Of a stretch of DNA of 18,838 nt, positions 7,025-13,283 are shown piece by piece. Position numbers and translations under genes: made by a program. The notes under the pieces were generated by a model. The model worked only from the letters and a program-made list of their open reading frames with translations, made no database searches and was not told the origin of the DNA. Each line of letters opens with the position of its first letter. Position 1 is the first letter of the stretch. The stretch spans positions 292 through 19,129 of the forward strand of contig PKYZ01000432.1 of the NCBI GenBank assembly GCA_003132865.1. The letters run 5' to 3'. The DNA is from Bryobacterales bacterium (GTDB taxonomy: Bacteria > Acidobacteriota > Terriglobia > Bryobacterales > Bryobacteraceae).

Positions 7025-8031
7025 GAGCGGCTGCGCGCAAACCGCGCCATGGCTTCCAGGTTGGCGTGCGGCGTGCCGCGCGGCGCCTCGCAGCCGGCGC
7101 CGCAAATGTAAGCCGCGCCCGCCTGCCGGTAGCACTCAGCCAGCGCCGCTTCCACCGACGCCGGCGTGCCGTCGCGCAACTCCCGCACAGGGTCGATATT
7201 GCCGAGCAGCACCTGCGTTTGCCGCATGGCGCGGCGCGCGTGGCCGAGCGGTGTAAGAAAATCCAGGTCGACGATATCTGCGCCCGTCTGCCCCATGCCT
7301 TCCACGATGCGCTTGGTGTTGCCGCAGATGTGCAGCCGCACGGGCACGCCGAGCGCGCGGATCGTGGCGATCAACTGCTGCTCGCAGGGCAGCACGTACC
7401 GCGCATACAGCTTGGGCCCGATCAGCGAAGCCGCCGCATCGCCCACCCCGATCAGTGTCGCGCCCGCCTCCACCTGCGCCCGCGCGAACTCCACTTCCAT
7501 CCGCACCGTGAAGTCGAAGAGCGCTTCCACAAAGGGCGGGTCGTCGAAGAAGTCCAGCATCAGCGTGTTGAGCCCGCGCAGATCGGCGCCCATCGCGCAC
7601 GGCCCTTCCACCCACCCTTCCACAATGCGCGTCGCCCCGGTGCGTTCCGCCAGCAGCCGCACCGCTTCCACGCGATCCTGCATACGTCCGGGCGCGGCCG
7701 GATCGGGCAGGCGCAGACCCGCCAGCTTGTTCTTCGCATCGAGCAGCGCGCGGCTCTCCACAATCGCGGGCGGCTGGTCGTCGAACCACTCCACCGCGGC
7801 GCCCAGGTCCGAGGCTTCGCGGGCCGGGTCGGAGATCGCCGATACGTGGTCGAAGCCGAAACGGTCCGCGACAGCCACCTGCGCATCGGCCAACACGCGA
7901 TGATCGCGCGCGTAGTCGCCGTAGCGCACGCCGGCCAAGTCGGCGGCGAACATCATGGTGATCGGCATCAGCGGCAGCGAATCGGTAGGTTCGCCGTGGA
8001 GCTTCGCGAGAATGCGCTGTTTGCCAGTCAT
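7021..8031 (-). CDS. URO-D-fold methyltransferase, MtaA/MtbA-like (zinc-dependent, corrinoid-linked)
   Basis: A 336-residue member of the uroporphyrinogen decarboxylase superfamily starting MTGKQRILAKLHGE. It carries RLHICGNT (His 234, Cys 236) and ICGAGCEAPRGTPHANL (Cys 314). The His-x-Cys...Cys set is the zinc site by which MtaA/MtbA-type methylcobamide:thiol methyltransferases bind the acceptor thiol. A true heme-pathway HemE would lack it. In methanogens the acceptor is coenzyme M; here the acceptor is unknown. The stop overlaps the RACo start by four bases, tying it to corrinoid chemistry. The gene starts 20 bases after the NmrA-type gene ends, so it may be co-transcribed with it. GAGG lies almost next to the ATG, a poor spacing, but no better start exists. 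Confidence 0.85.
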   Translation of the reverse strand: MTGKQRILAKLHGEPTDSLPLMPITMMFAADLAGVRYGDYARDHRVLADAQVAVADRFGFDHVSAISDPAREASDLGAAVEWFDDQPPAIVESRALLDAKNKLAGLRLPDPAAPGRMQDRVEAVRLLAERTGATRIVEGWVEGPCAMGADLRGLNTLMLDFFDDPPFVEALFDFTVRMEVEFARAQVEAGATLIGVGDAAASLIGPKLYARYVLPCEQQLIATIRALGVPVRLHICGNTKRIVEGMGQTGADIVDLDFLTPLGHARRAMRQTQVLLGNIDPVRELRDGTPASVEAALAECYRQAGAAYICGAGCEAPRGTPHANLEAMARFARSRS

Positions 8032-8051
8032 GCCTCAATACCAATCATCGT

Positions 8052-8924
8052 CTAACGAAACTCGGCAACGTGATCAATCGCCCAGTCATGGAACGTGAGT
8101 GCCGGAGCTCCAGTGATTCGCGCAATTGTGGATGTGACGAATGCGGGTTGACCGACGGCGGCGGCAAACGCGTTGAGCAGCATATTTGCAATGGAAGCAG
8201 GCATGCGAGCGCACATCTCACGTTTCGCCGCATCCGGCGATATCTCCTCGAAACGCAGCGGACGACCGATCACCTCGCCAATCACGCTTACCTGTTCCTT
8301 TTGGGTCAGAGATTGAGGCCCGGTTAATACGTATTCCGCTTCGGCGTGCCCGTCCTCGCACAGCGCGCGCACCGCCACCGATGCGACATCGCACTCGTGG
8401 ATTGGTGCGGTGGCGGCGGCAGCATAAGGCCAGCGTACGATATCGCCTTGCCGGATCTGCTGTGCCCACCAGTTTCGGGCATTTATGGCGAACGCCCCCG
8501 GCCGCAGGAAAATCCACTGGAGGCCCGAGGTCTGAATCAAACGCTCGATCTCTGCGTGTAGCGTTGCCATCGGATTGGGTTGCTGGAAAAAGGGGTGCGG
8601 CGTGCGGTGAGGCGACGAGAGGAATACAATTCTCCGGGCGCATTTTGCAATTTGCGCCAAGGCGGAAGCGGCGGCAGCGACCGGCGCGAGCCAAACTAAG
8701 AACACCGCGTCGACACCATCCAGGCATCGGTCGAAAATAGCCGGGTCAGACAGATCGCCGCGCACAATTTCGACTGCGGGCGGCAAGTTGGCAGATTCCG
8801 GATTGCGAGTCAGTGCGCGAACTCGGGCGCCCTTGGTAAGCAATTGAGAGACAACCCGGCTACCGATGTTACCAGTGGCTCCGGTGACGAGGAACGTCTC
8901 CATGTTAGATTTCGTCAGTTTCAT
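8052..8924 (-). CDS. NmrA-type atypical short-chain dehydrogenase/reductase (NAD(P)-binding)
   Basis: A Rossmann-fold protein of 290 residues. FLVTGATGNIGSRVVSQLL (residues 11-29) is the dinucleotide-binding loop GxxGxxG, followed by VRALTRNPESA, which contacts the 2'-phosphate or ribose. VEIVRGDLSDP, VDAVFLVW and LQWIFLRPGAFAINARNWW are typical of the NmrA/QOR2 group, which lacks the classical Tyr-x3-Lys catalytic pair and includes NADPH sensors and quinone reductases. The start is uncertain: ATG 8924 gives seven extra residues, ATG 8903 (METFLVTG) fits the domain edge; neither has a clear ribosome-binding site. A palindrome lies just upstream. It sits between the two methyl-transfer gene groups on the same strand but has no evident part in that chemistry. 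Confidence 0.8.
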   Translation of the reverse strand: MKLTKSNMETFLVTGATGNIGSRVVSQLLTKGARVRALTRNPESANLPPAVEIVRGDLSDPAIFDRCLDGVDAVFLVWLAPVAAAASALAQIAKCARRIVFLSSPHRTPHPFFQQPNPMATLHAEIERLIQTSGLQWIFLRPGAFAINARNWWAQQIRQGDIVRWPYAAAATAPIHECDVASVAVRALCEDGHAEAEYVLTGPQSLTQKEQVSVIGEVIGRPLRFEEISPDAAKREMCARMPASIANMLLNAFAAAVGQPAFVTSTIARITGAPALTFHDWAIDHVAEFR

Positions 8925-8932
8925 TTGGTGTG

Positions 8933-8948
8933 AAGTGGGTATCCACTT
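8933..8948. promoter_or_regulatory. Palindrome upstream of the NmrA-type gene, possible operator
   Basis: AAGTGG, GTAT, CCACTT: perfect 6-bp arms with a 4-base centre, nine bases upstream of the ATG at 8924 (30 bases from 8903). NmrA-type reductases are often controlled by HxlR-type repressors binding short dyads, but no such regulator gene is in the window. Confidence 0.4.
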
Positions 8949-9116
8949 GACTCAGCTTAACCTAACACGTTGTGTCTGCCGAGGGAGGTTCTCAGACCGG
9001 CGGACCATCATCTCATACGTGGCAGGAGCGGCATTCACAGCCTGCTGCACCAACCTACCCATCCCGCTCGTAGCCCGTCTTTTCCAGCCCGGCGTGGGCT
9101 TGCCAGGCTGTCGATA

Positions 9117-9140
9117 AGGACAGGCCAGGAGGCCTGTCCT
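9117..9140. repeat. Perfect 10-bp inverted repeat after the DUF1638 gene
   Basis: AGGACAGGCC, loop AGGA, GGCCTGTCCT. On the minus strand it begins two bases after the TAG of the DUF1638 gene. It could form a strong hairpin that stabilises or ends the operon transcript. No T-run follows (the minus strand continues TATCGACAGCC), so it is not a canonical intrinsic terminator; it may be a REP-like palindrome. Confidence 0.65.
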
Positions 9141-9142
9141 AC

Positions 9143-9868
9143 CTACTGCACCTTCACTACCTCTGTGTCATAGCTTGCCACGATGCGCTGGCCGGGCTCG
9201 GCGACCACAAACTCGGCTTCCGCCCACTGGCCCTCGACCATGCGCCGCAGCCACGCCAGGTCGCCCGGCAGCCGTTCGAAACTCCAGCCCTTGTCCTTCG
9301 CTTCGGCGGCGGCTTCGGCGATGAAATTCCCGCCCGCCTCCAGCCCAGTCTCGATGAACGTGAGCTTCGAATACTGCGCACGGTAGCGCGTCAGCTCGCC
9401 ATAGAGGTAGCGTCCGTTGTCCTCGCCGTACTTGCGGATCATGGCTTCCAGCGGCTCGTCGAAGCCGATGGTGTCGTGGGTCAACTGCTGCAAGCCTTGG
9501 CCGCGCTCCAGCCAGCCCGTCGACCGGTAGTAAGTGCCAGGGTTCTCCTCAAAGTATTGCTGGTAGCGTTCGCGGCTGCCCATCAGCAGCGCGATGCAAT
9601 CGTGCGCGCGCGGCAACACCAGGCGCGTATGCCGCGCGGTCAGCCCGTCGAGCCCGTTGCCACAGAGCCCGTAGCCGAGCAGAATCGCTTCGTAGACGCC
9701 TTCCGGCGTGCGGTCCACCGCTTCCTGAACCTTCGCCGCCATCGGCTTCCGGCCCAGGTCGTGCAGTCCTTTGGGCAGAAACTCCAGGTCCACCTGGTGC
9801 GGCGAGTGCGCGCAGGCGTCGCACATTTCGCGGAACAGAACTTCGCAACTAATCAATTTGAAACGCAT
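9143..9868 (-). CDS. DUF1638 family protein, last gene of the corrinoid methyltransferase operon
   Basis: A 241-residue protein. Landmarks of DUF1638 are visible: the start MRFKLISCEVLFREM (Cys 8), the central YGLCGNGLDGL, then LVLPRAHDCIALLMGSRERYQQYF. The conserved cysteines (first strand, YGLCGNG and HDC) could form a metal or cofactor site, but no biochemical function is established to my knowledge. The family is found near corrinoid methyltransferase genes in various anaerobes (from memory), and here it is the fourth gene of such a set. The ATG at 9868 overlaps the homocysteine methyltransferase 3' end by 16 bases. A longer frame from 9997 runs through that gene and was rejected because the family begins at MRFKLISC. 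A hairpin follows the stop. Confidence 0.85.
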   Translation of the reverse strand: MRFKLISCEVLFREMCDACAHSPHQVDLEFLPKGLHDLGRKPMAAKVQEAVDRTPEGVYEAILLGYGLCGNGLDGLTARHTRLVLPRAHDCIALLMGSRERYQQYFEENPGTYYRSTGWLERGQGLQQLTHDTIGFDEPLEAMIRKYGEDNGRYLYGELTRYRAQYSKLTFIETGLEAGGNFIAEAAAEAKDKGWSFERLPGDLAWLRRMVEGQWAEAEFVVAEPGQRIVASYDTEVVKVQ

Positions 9869-10749
9869 CGGGCGCTGGCTCTGGTGTTGGCTTTGGCTTT
9901 GACGAGGGCGCGAATGAAGTCCGGCGTAGAACCGCAACAGCCGCCCAGAAACGAGGCGCCGGCCTCGCGCAGAGCCGTGTAGTGCGAAGCGAAGCACTCC
10001 GCCGACATTTCATACCGAATGGCGGTCCCTTCCGGCGTTTCCTCCATGATGGGCAAGCCCGCGTTCGGCTTGATCCATATCGGGAGATCGCACGCCGCGT
10101 GCAAGCGCCGGCAAACGAGCGCGGCATGCTCCACGCCAACGCCGCAATTCGCGCCGACGGCGTCCGCCCCCGCTTCCACCATAGCCGCGGCTACGGCCTC
10201 GGGAGTGGCGCCCATCATCGTGCGGTCCTTGCTCTTGCCCGAGTCGAATGCGAAAGAAACGATTACCGGCAGTCCCGTGCTCTTGGCCGCGGCCACGGCC
10301 AGGCGCGCCTCCTCGATGTCGCTCATGGTCTCCACCAGCAGGGCGTCCGCGCCCGCTGTTGCGAGCGCCATGGCCTGCGCGGCAAAGGCCGCATGCGCCT
10401 GCTCCTCGCCGATCTCGCCCGCCATTAGCATCTTTCCCGTCGGACCGATCGACGCAAACACCAGCGCCCGCCCCGCAGCCGCCCGTTTCGAGATCTCCAC
10501 ACCCGCGCGATTGATGGCCTCCAGGCCGCCTTCCATCGCCACAGCGTTGGCGCGGAAGGTATTGGTGAGGATGACCTGGCTGCCCGCCTGCACATAGGCG
10601 CGCGCGACAGCTTCCACGCGCTCCGGATGGGTCAGGTTCCAGGTGTCCGGCGCCGCGCCGGGGGCCAGACCGCGCGCCTGCAGCTCCGTCCCCCACGCCC
10701 CGTCCGCGATCAGCAAACCGTCCGCCAGCCACTCGCGCAGACGGCTCAC
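9853..10749 (-). CDS. Homocysteine S-methyltransferase (MetH N-terminal/BHMT-like TIM barrel)
   Basis: These enzymes hold homocysteine on a zinc ion bound by three cysteines and move a methyl group onto its sulphur. The 298 residues start MSRLREWLADGLLIADGAWGTEL, with the family motif DGAWGTEL (16-23), then ILTNTFRANAVAM. The zinc ligands are seen as VGANCGVG (Cys 202) and LGGCCGSTPDFIRAL (Cys 271 and 272). Folate, cobalamin and activation domains of full-length methionine synthase are absent, and the corrinoid protein is encoded separately just upstream: its TGA overlaps this GTG start as GTGA. The pair therefore looks like a split core of a cobalamin-dependent methionine synthase, methylated by the URO-D-fold enzyme rather than methyl-folate. 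Another thiol acceptor remains possible. Confidence 0.9.
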   Translation of the reverse strand: MSRLREWLADGLLIADGAWGTELQARGLAPGAAPDTWNLTHPERVEAVARAYVQAGSQVILTNTFRANAVAMEGGLEAINRAGVEISKRAAAGRALVFASIGPTGKMLMAGEIGEEQAHAAFAAQAMALATAGADALLVETMSDIEEARLAVAAAKSTGLPVIVSFAFDSGKSKDRTMMGATPEAVAAAMVEAGADAVGANCGVGVEHAALVCRRLHAACDLPIWIKPNAGLPIMEETPEGTAIRYEMSAECFASHYTALREAGASFLGGCCGSTPDFIRALVKAKANTRASARCVSN

Positions 10750-11381
10750 GCGGCCACCAGTTTGCGCGCCAGCGCCACCGCGGCGCCGGCGCTATCGCCA
10801 TAACCGTCGGCCCCGATCGCGTCGGCATACTGTTGCGTGACGGGTGCACCGCCCACCATGATTTTCACCTTCTCGCGCAGTCCCGCGGCTTGGAAGGCGT
10901 CGATGGTGGTTTTCATCGACGTCATCGTCACCGTAAGCAGCGCCGAAAGCGCCACCAGGTTTGCGTTGCGCGTGGCGGCCGCCTCGATGAAGCGCTCCGG
11001 CGCCACGTCCGCGCCCAGATCGATTACCTCGAAGCCGCCGCCCTCCAGCATCGACGCCACCAGGTTCTTCCCGATGTCGTGCAGGTCGCCCTTGACCGTC
11101 CCAATCACTACGCGCCCCACCGGCTCGGCGCCCGCCGCCGCCAGCAACGGCCGGACGATGGCCATCGACGCCTTCATGGCCCGCGCCGAGAGCAGCATCT
11201 CGGGCACGAAGTACTCCTCGCACTCGAAGCGCCGGCCCACCTCGTCCATAGCCGGCACCAGGCATCCAGACACGATGGTGAGCGGCGCCACGCCCGCGGC
11301 GATGGCGGCCTCGGTCACCGCGGCCGCGGTCTTCCAGTCTCCCTCGATCACGGCTTCGTGCAGCTTTTGCAGATCAGACAT
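10746..11381 (-). CDS. Corrinoid (cobalamin-binding) methyltransferase carrier protein, MtbC/MttC-like
   Basis: A 211-residue carrier that receives a methyl group on cobalt and presents it to the acceptor enzyme. Residues 1-85 are the helical cap domain (LQKLHEAVIEGDWKTA..., FVPEMLLSARAMKA). The Rossmann-like cobalamin domain follows with GTVKGDLHDIGKNLV, whose Asp 99-x-His 101-x-x-Gly 104 is the base-off/His-on signature. LVALSALLTVTMTSM and IMVGGAPVT are the later cofactor-loop motifs. Length and order match MtmC/MtbC/MttC. The ATG at 11381 has GGAG six bases upstream and overlaps the upstream gene by eight bases. An in-frame ATG at 11411 is less likely. The 3' end overlaps the homocysteine methyltransferase by four bases. 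Confidence 0.95.
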   Translation of the reverse strand: MSDLQKLHEAVIEGDWKTAAAVTEAAIAAGVAPLTIVSGCLVPAMDEVGRRFECEEYFVPEMLLSARAMKASMAIVRPLLAAAGAEPVGRVVIGTVKGDLHDIGKNLVASMLEGGGFEVIDLGADVAPERFIEAAATRNANLVALSALLTVTMTSMKTTIDAFQAAGLREKVKIMVGGAPVTQQYADAIGADGYGDSAGAAVALARKLVAA

Positions 11382-12651
11382 GCGCAACTCCGTTGAATTG
11401 ATGGACGGCATCCAGCATGGCGACGATGTTCTCCACGGGCGTGCCGGCCTGCAGGTTGTGAATCGCGTTGAACACGAACCCCCCGCCGGGCGCGAAGATC
11501 TCGCAGCGGCGCAAGACTTCCTCGCGCACCTCGCGCGGCGTACCGAAAGGCAGGGTCTTCTGGGTATCCACGCCCCCGCCCCAGAACACCAGGCGCGAGC
11601 CGTACTTCCGCTTCAACTCGCCCGGCTCCATCCCCGCCGCTGAACATTGCACCGGGTTGATAATGTCGAACCCGGCCTCGATAAAGCTCTCAAAAAACCG
11701 CTCCACGCTGCCGCAGGAATGTTTGAAACACTTCCAGGTGGTATTGGCGTGAACCCAGTTGTTGACGCGCTTGTAGTAGGGGAACCACAGTTCACGGAAG
11801 GTGGCGACGGAGCAGAACGACGAAGTCTGCGTGCCGAAATCGGTGCCGCAGAGAAACACGCAGTCCACCGCGCCGCCGATGCGGGCATGGATGCGCGCCA
11901 GGTTCTCGATTCCGATTTCGCACTGGCGCTCGAAGATGCTGTGGATGTAGCCGCGCCGCGTGCGCGTCGAAATGTACCACTCCGTGACGTCGCGGATGCC
12001 TTTCGGGTTTTTCAGGAACGGCGCGGGCACCAGCGCGATGTCGCCGAACGCCGTGCCGCCTAATGACGCCGCCACACCGTAGCCGCTGGCGGCCGCCGCG
12101 CGCGCGGAGCGATCGAGATGGCCCAGGTCTTCTTCGGAGATGGGGCCGAACTCTTCCAAGTTGTCCTCCGGGTCGAGTCTTTCGTCGTCGATTCCCGGCT
12201 GCCGGACGATGGTGTCGAAGAAGGCGCTGCCCATCGGCATGCGCCCGCTCGGCGCCGCCGTTTCATCGCCCTCGGGATAGATCAGGATGTCGCCGTTCGG
12301 CTCTGTCCGGATCCGGAAATCCGTGGGCACCAGCACATCCAGGCCGCGGAAGTTCCATTCCTTCCAGTCCGTGGCGGAAGTGCCGAACATGGTCTTGCGC
12401 GGGAACACGCCGGTGACGTCCAGCCCCATCGCCGCGCGCAGATCGTCCTCCACCAGGCCCAGCATCTGGTAGGGCTCGTGCACCTTCACTGGCCCCGGCG
12501 ATAGCCCGTAATAACGGCGCAACGCCGCCACGCAACTGACGTGGACGCCGGTTACCGCCGTGCTTCCAAAATCCAGAGGAATCCGATCCGGTTCGCGGTG
12601 TTCCAGGGCGGTGCGCAACCTGTCCCGCGAAGAGACGCTGGTTTCGCTCAA
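11374..12651 (-). CDS. URO-D-fold (COG0407-like) methyltransferase, first gene of corrinoid operon
   Basis: A uroporphyrinogen-decarboxylase-superfamily protein of about 425 residues. It opens SSRDRLRTALEHREPDRIPLDFG, the usual start of the group, and carries CGTDFGTQTSSFCS and a zinc-type FKHSCGSVERFF (His 311, Cys 313). The final Cys seen in MtaA/MtbA is not in its usual place; NAIHNLQAGTP (His 398) stands there. Some O-demethylase methyltransferases (MtvB of Moorella) are of this fold, so it may take a methyl group from the external substrate onto the corrinoid protein encoded next. TTG at 12651 is chosen because upstream codons (to an ATG at 12756) give non-family sequence, but no in-frame ATG or ribosome site supports it. 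It overlaps the corrinoid gene by eight bases. Confidence 0.8.
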   Translation of the reverse strand: MSETSVSSRDRLRTALEHREPDRIPLDFGSTAVTGVHVSCVAALRRYYGLSPGPVKVHEPYQMLGLVEDDLRAAMGLDVTGVFPRKTMFGTSATDWKEWNFRGLDVLVPTDFRIRTEPNGDILIYPEGDETAAPSGRMPMGSAFFDTIVRQPGIDDERLDPEDNLEEFGPISEEDLGHLDRSARAAAASGYGVAASLGGTAFGDIALVPAPFLKNPKGIRDVTEWYISTRTRRGYIHSIFERQCEIGIENLARIHARIGGAVDCVFLCGTDFGTQTSSFCSVATFRELWFPYYKRVNNWVHANTTWKCFKHSCGSVERFFESFIEAGFDIINPVQCSAAGMEPGELKRKYGSRLVFWGGGVDTQKTLPFGTPREVREEVLRRCEIFAPGGGFVFNAIHNLQAGTPVENIVAMLDAVHQFNGVAHV

Positions 12652-12658
12652 CAGCCGA

Positions 12659-12676
12659 TTTATAGCACGAGTGCTA
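12659..12676 (-). promoter_or_regulatory. Possible -10 element and operator dyad of the corrinoid operon
   Basis: TAGCAC, GA, GTGCTA (12663-12676, perfect 6-bp arms). It abuts a minus-strand TATAAA (12664-12659) resembling a -10 box, just before the proposed start at 12651. No -35 match at the right distance. If TATAAA is used, the leader would be nearly absent. Confidence 0.35.
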
Positions 12677-12768
12677 CACCACGCGCGGGGCGTCCCGTCA
12701 CTTGACCCGTTTCGCCAGCCTCGCGGGTGCGTAACCGTTTGGGGGAAAACCGTCAAATGGCGCTGGCA

Positions 12769-12810
12769 ACCGCTCCCTGACGGGGTGCCCTTTGGGCCCG
12801 GCTCAGTTAC
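12769..12810 (+). repeat. Dispersed short repeat, copy 3 (with internal insert)
   Basis: ACCGCTCCCTGACGG matches copy 2 exactly, then an insert containing GCCC TTT GGGC (a small hairpin), then CGGCTCAGTT as in copy 1. Located between the divergent corrinoid operon and padR. Confidence 0.6.
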
Positions 12811-12853
12811 GCCTTGCGCGTTTTGAAAGCGTTACCGAGCCACGACCCGCCTC

Positions 12854-12882
12854 TTGACTTTCCGCCCGGCTGGCCATATTGT
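12854..12882 (+). promoter_or_regulatory. Promoter of padR-ADOP
   Basis: -35 TTGACT (12854-12859), a 17-base spacer and -10 TATTGT (12877-12882). Predicted start near 12889, leaving a leader of about 43 bases. The regulator's presumed binding repeats overlap the -10 and start. Confidence 0.6.
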
Positions 12883-12916
12883 AAATGGTTTAGGCGTCTG
12901 TTGTAATTCAATTAGG
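12879..12916. promoter_or_regulatory. Paired direct repeat upstream of padR, candidate PadR sites
   Basis: TTGTAAATGGTTTAGG (12879-12894) and TTGTAATTCAATTAGG (12901-12916) share 11 of 16 bases, including TTGTAA and TTAGG, and start exactly 22 bases apart, about two helical turns. Position over the -10 and start suggests autorepression. Confidence 0.5.
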
Positions 12917-12931
12917 TATCGATCGGCAAGA

Positions 12932-13270
12932 ATGAGCAAACCATCCGATTTAATCCAGGGAACTTTGGACCTGCTGATTCTCCGCACCATCTCGCTCGAA
13001 CCGAAGCACGGCTGGGCCATCGCCAAGCGTATCGAGCAGGTGAGCGAGGACGTGCTGCAAGTTACCCAGGGCGCGCTGTATCCGGCGCTGCATCGTCTGG
13101 AGCAGCAGGGTTGGATCCGCGCCTCATGGCGGAAGACCGAGACCAGGCGCGAAGCCAAGTTCTACGATCTGACCAAGGCCGGTCGCGCGCAGCTTGAGAA
13201 GGAGCTGGCGCAGTGGGAGCGCCTGTCGAAAGCCGTGGGACTGGTGATCCGCATGGCCCATCAGGAGTAA
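12932..13270 (+). CDS. PadR-family transcriptional regulator
   Basis: A 112-residue winged-helix protein with the PadR N-terminal domain almost throughout: LIQGTLDLLILRTISLEPKHGWAIAKRIEQVSEDVLQVTQGALYPALHRLEQQGWI, then the wing with RREAKFYDLTKAGRAQL. A short C-terminal helix (ELAQWERLSKAVGLVIRMA) probably serves for dimerisation, as in the short PadR class. The ATG at 12932 is chosen because family members start MSKPSDLIQGTLDLL; a longer frame from 12854 would translate the promoter. It ends 13 bases before the orphan permease gene, the standard acidobacterial arrangement in which the regulator likely represses its own operon. The effector is unknown. Confidence 0.95.
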   Translation: MSKPSDLIQGTLDLLILRTISLEPKHGWAIAKRIEQVSEDVLQVTQGALYPALHRLEQQGWIRASWRKTETRREAKFYDLTKAGRAQLEKELAQWERLSKAVGLVIRMAHQE

Positions 13271-13283
13271 TGGAGTCCCGGTA

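Noticed and set aside
5582..7111. 509-residue plus-strand frame opposite the RACo gene
   Set aside because: Composition is Arg/Ala/His-rich noise mirroring a high-GC gene; the opposite strand has clear motifs.
9117..9140. Palindrome as an intrinsic terminator
   Set aside because: No T-run on either side; kept only as a repeat.
9143..9997. Longer DUF1638 protein starting at 9997
   Set aside because: The added 43 residues are read through the homocysteine methyltransferase gene and precede the family's usual start.
7021..12651. The two URO-D-fold genes as heme-pathway HemE
   Set aside because: Both carry an HxC zinc-type motif and are translationally coupled to corrinoid genes; no other heme gene is near.
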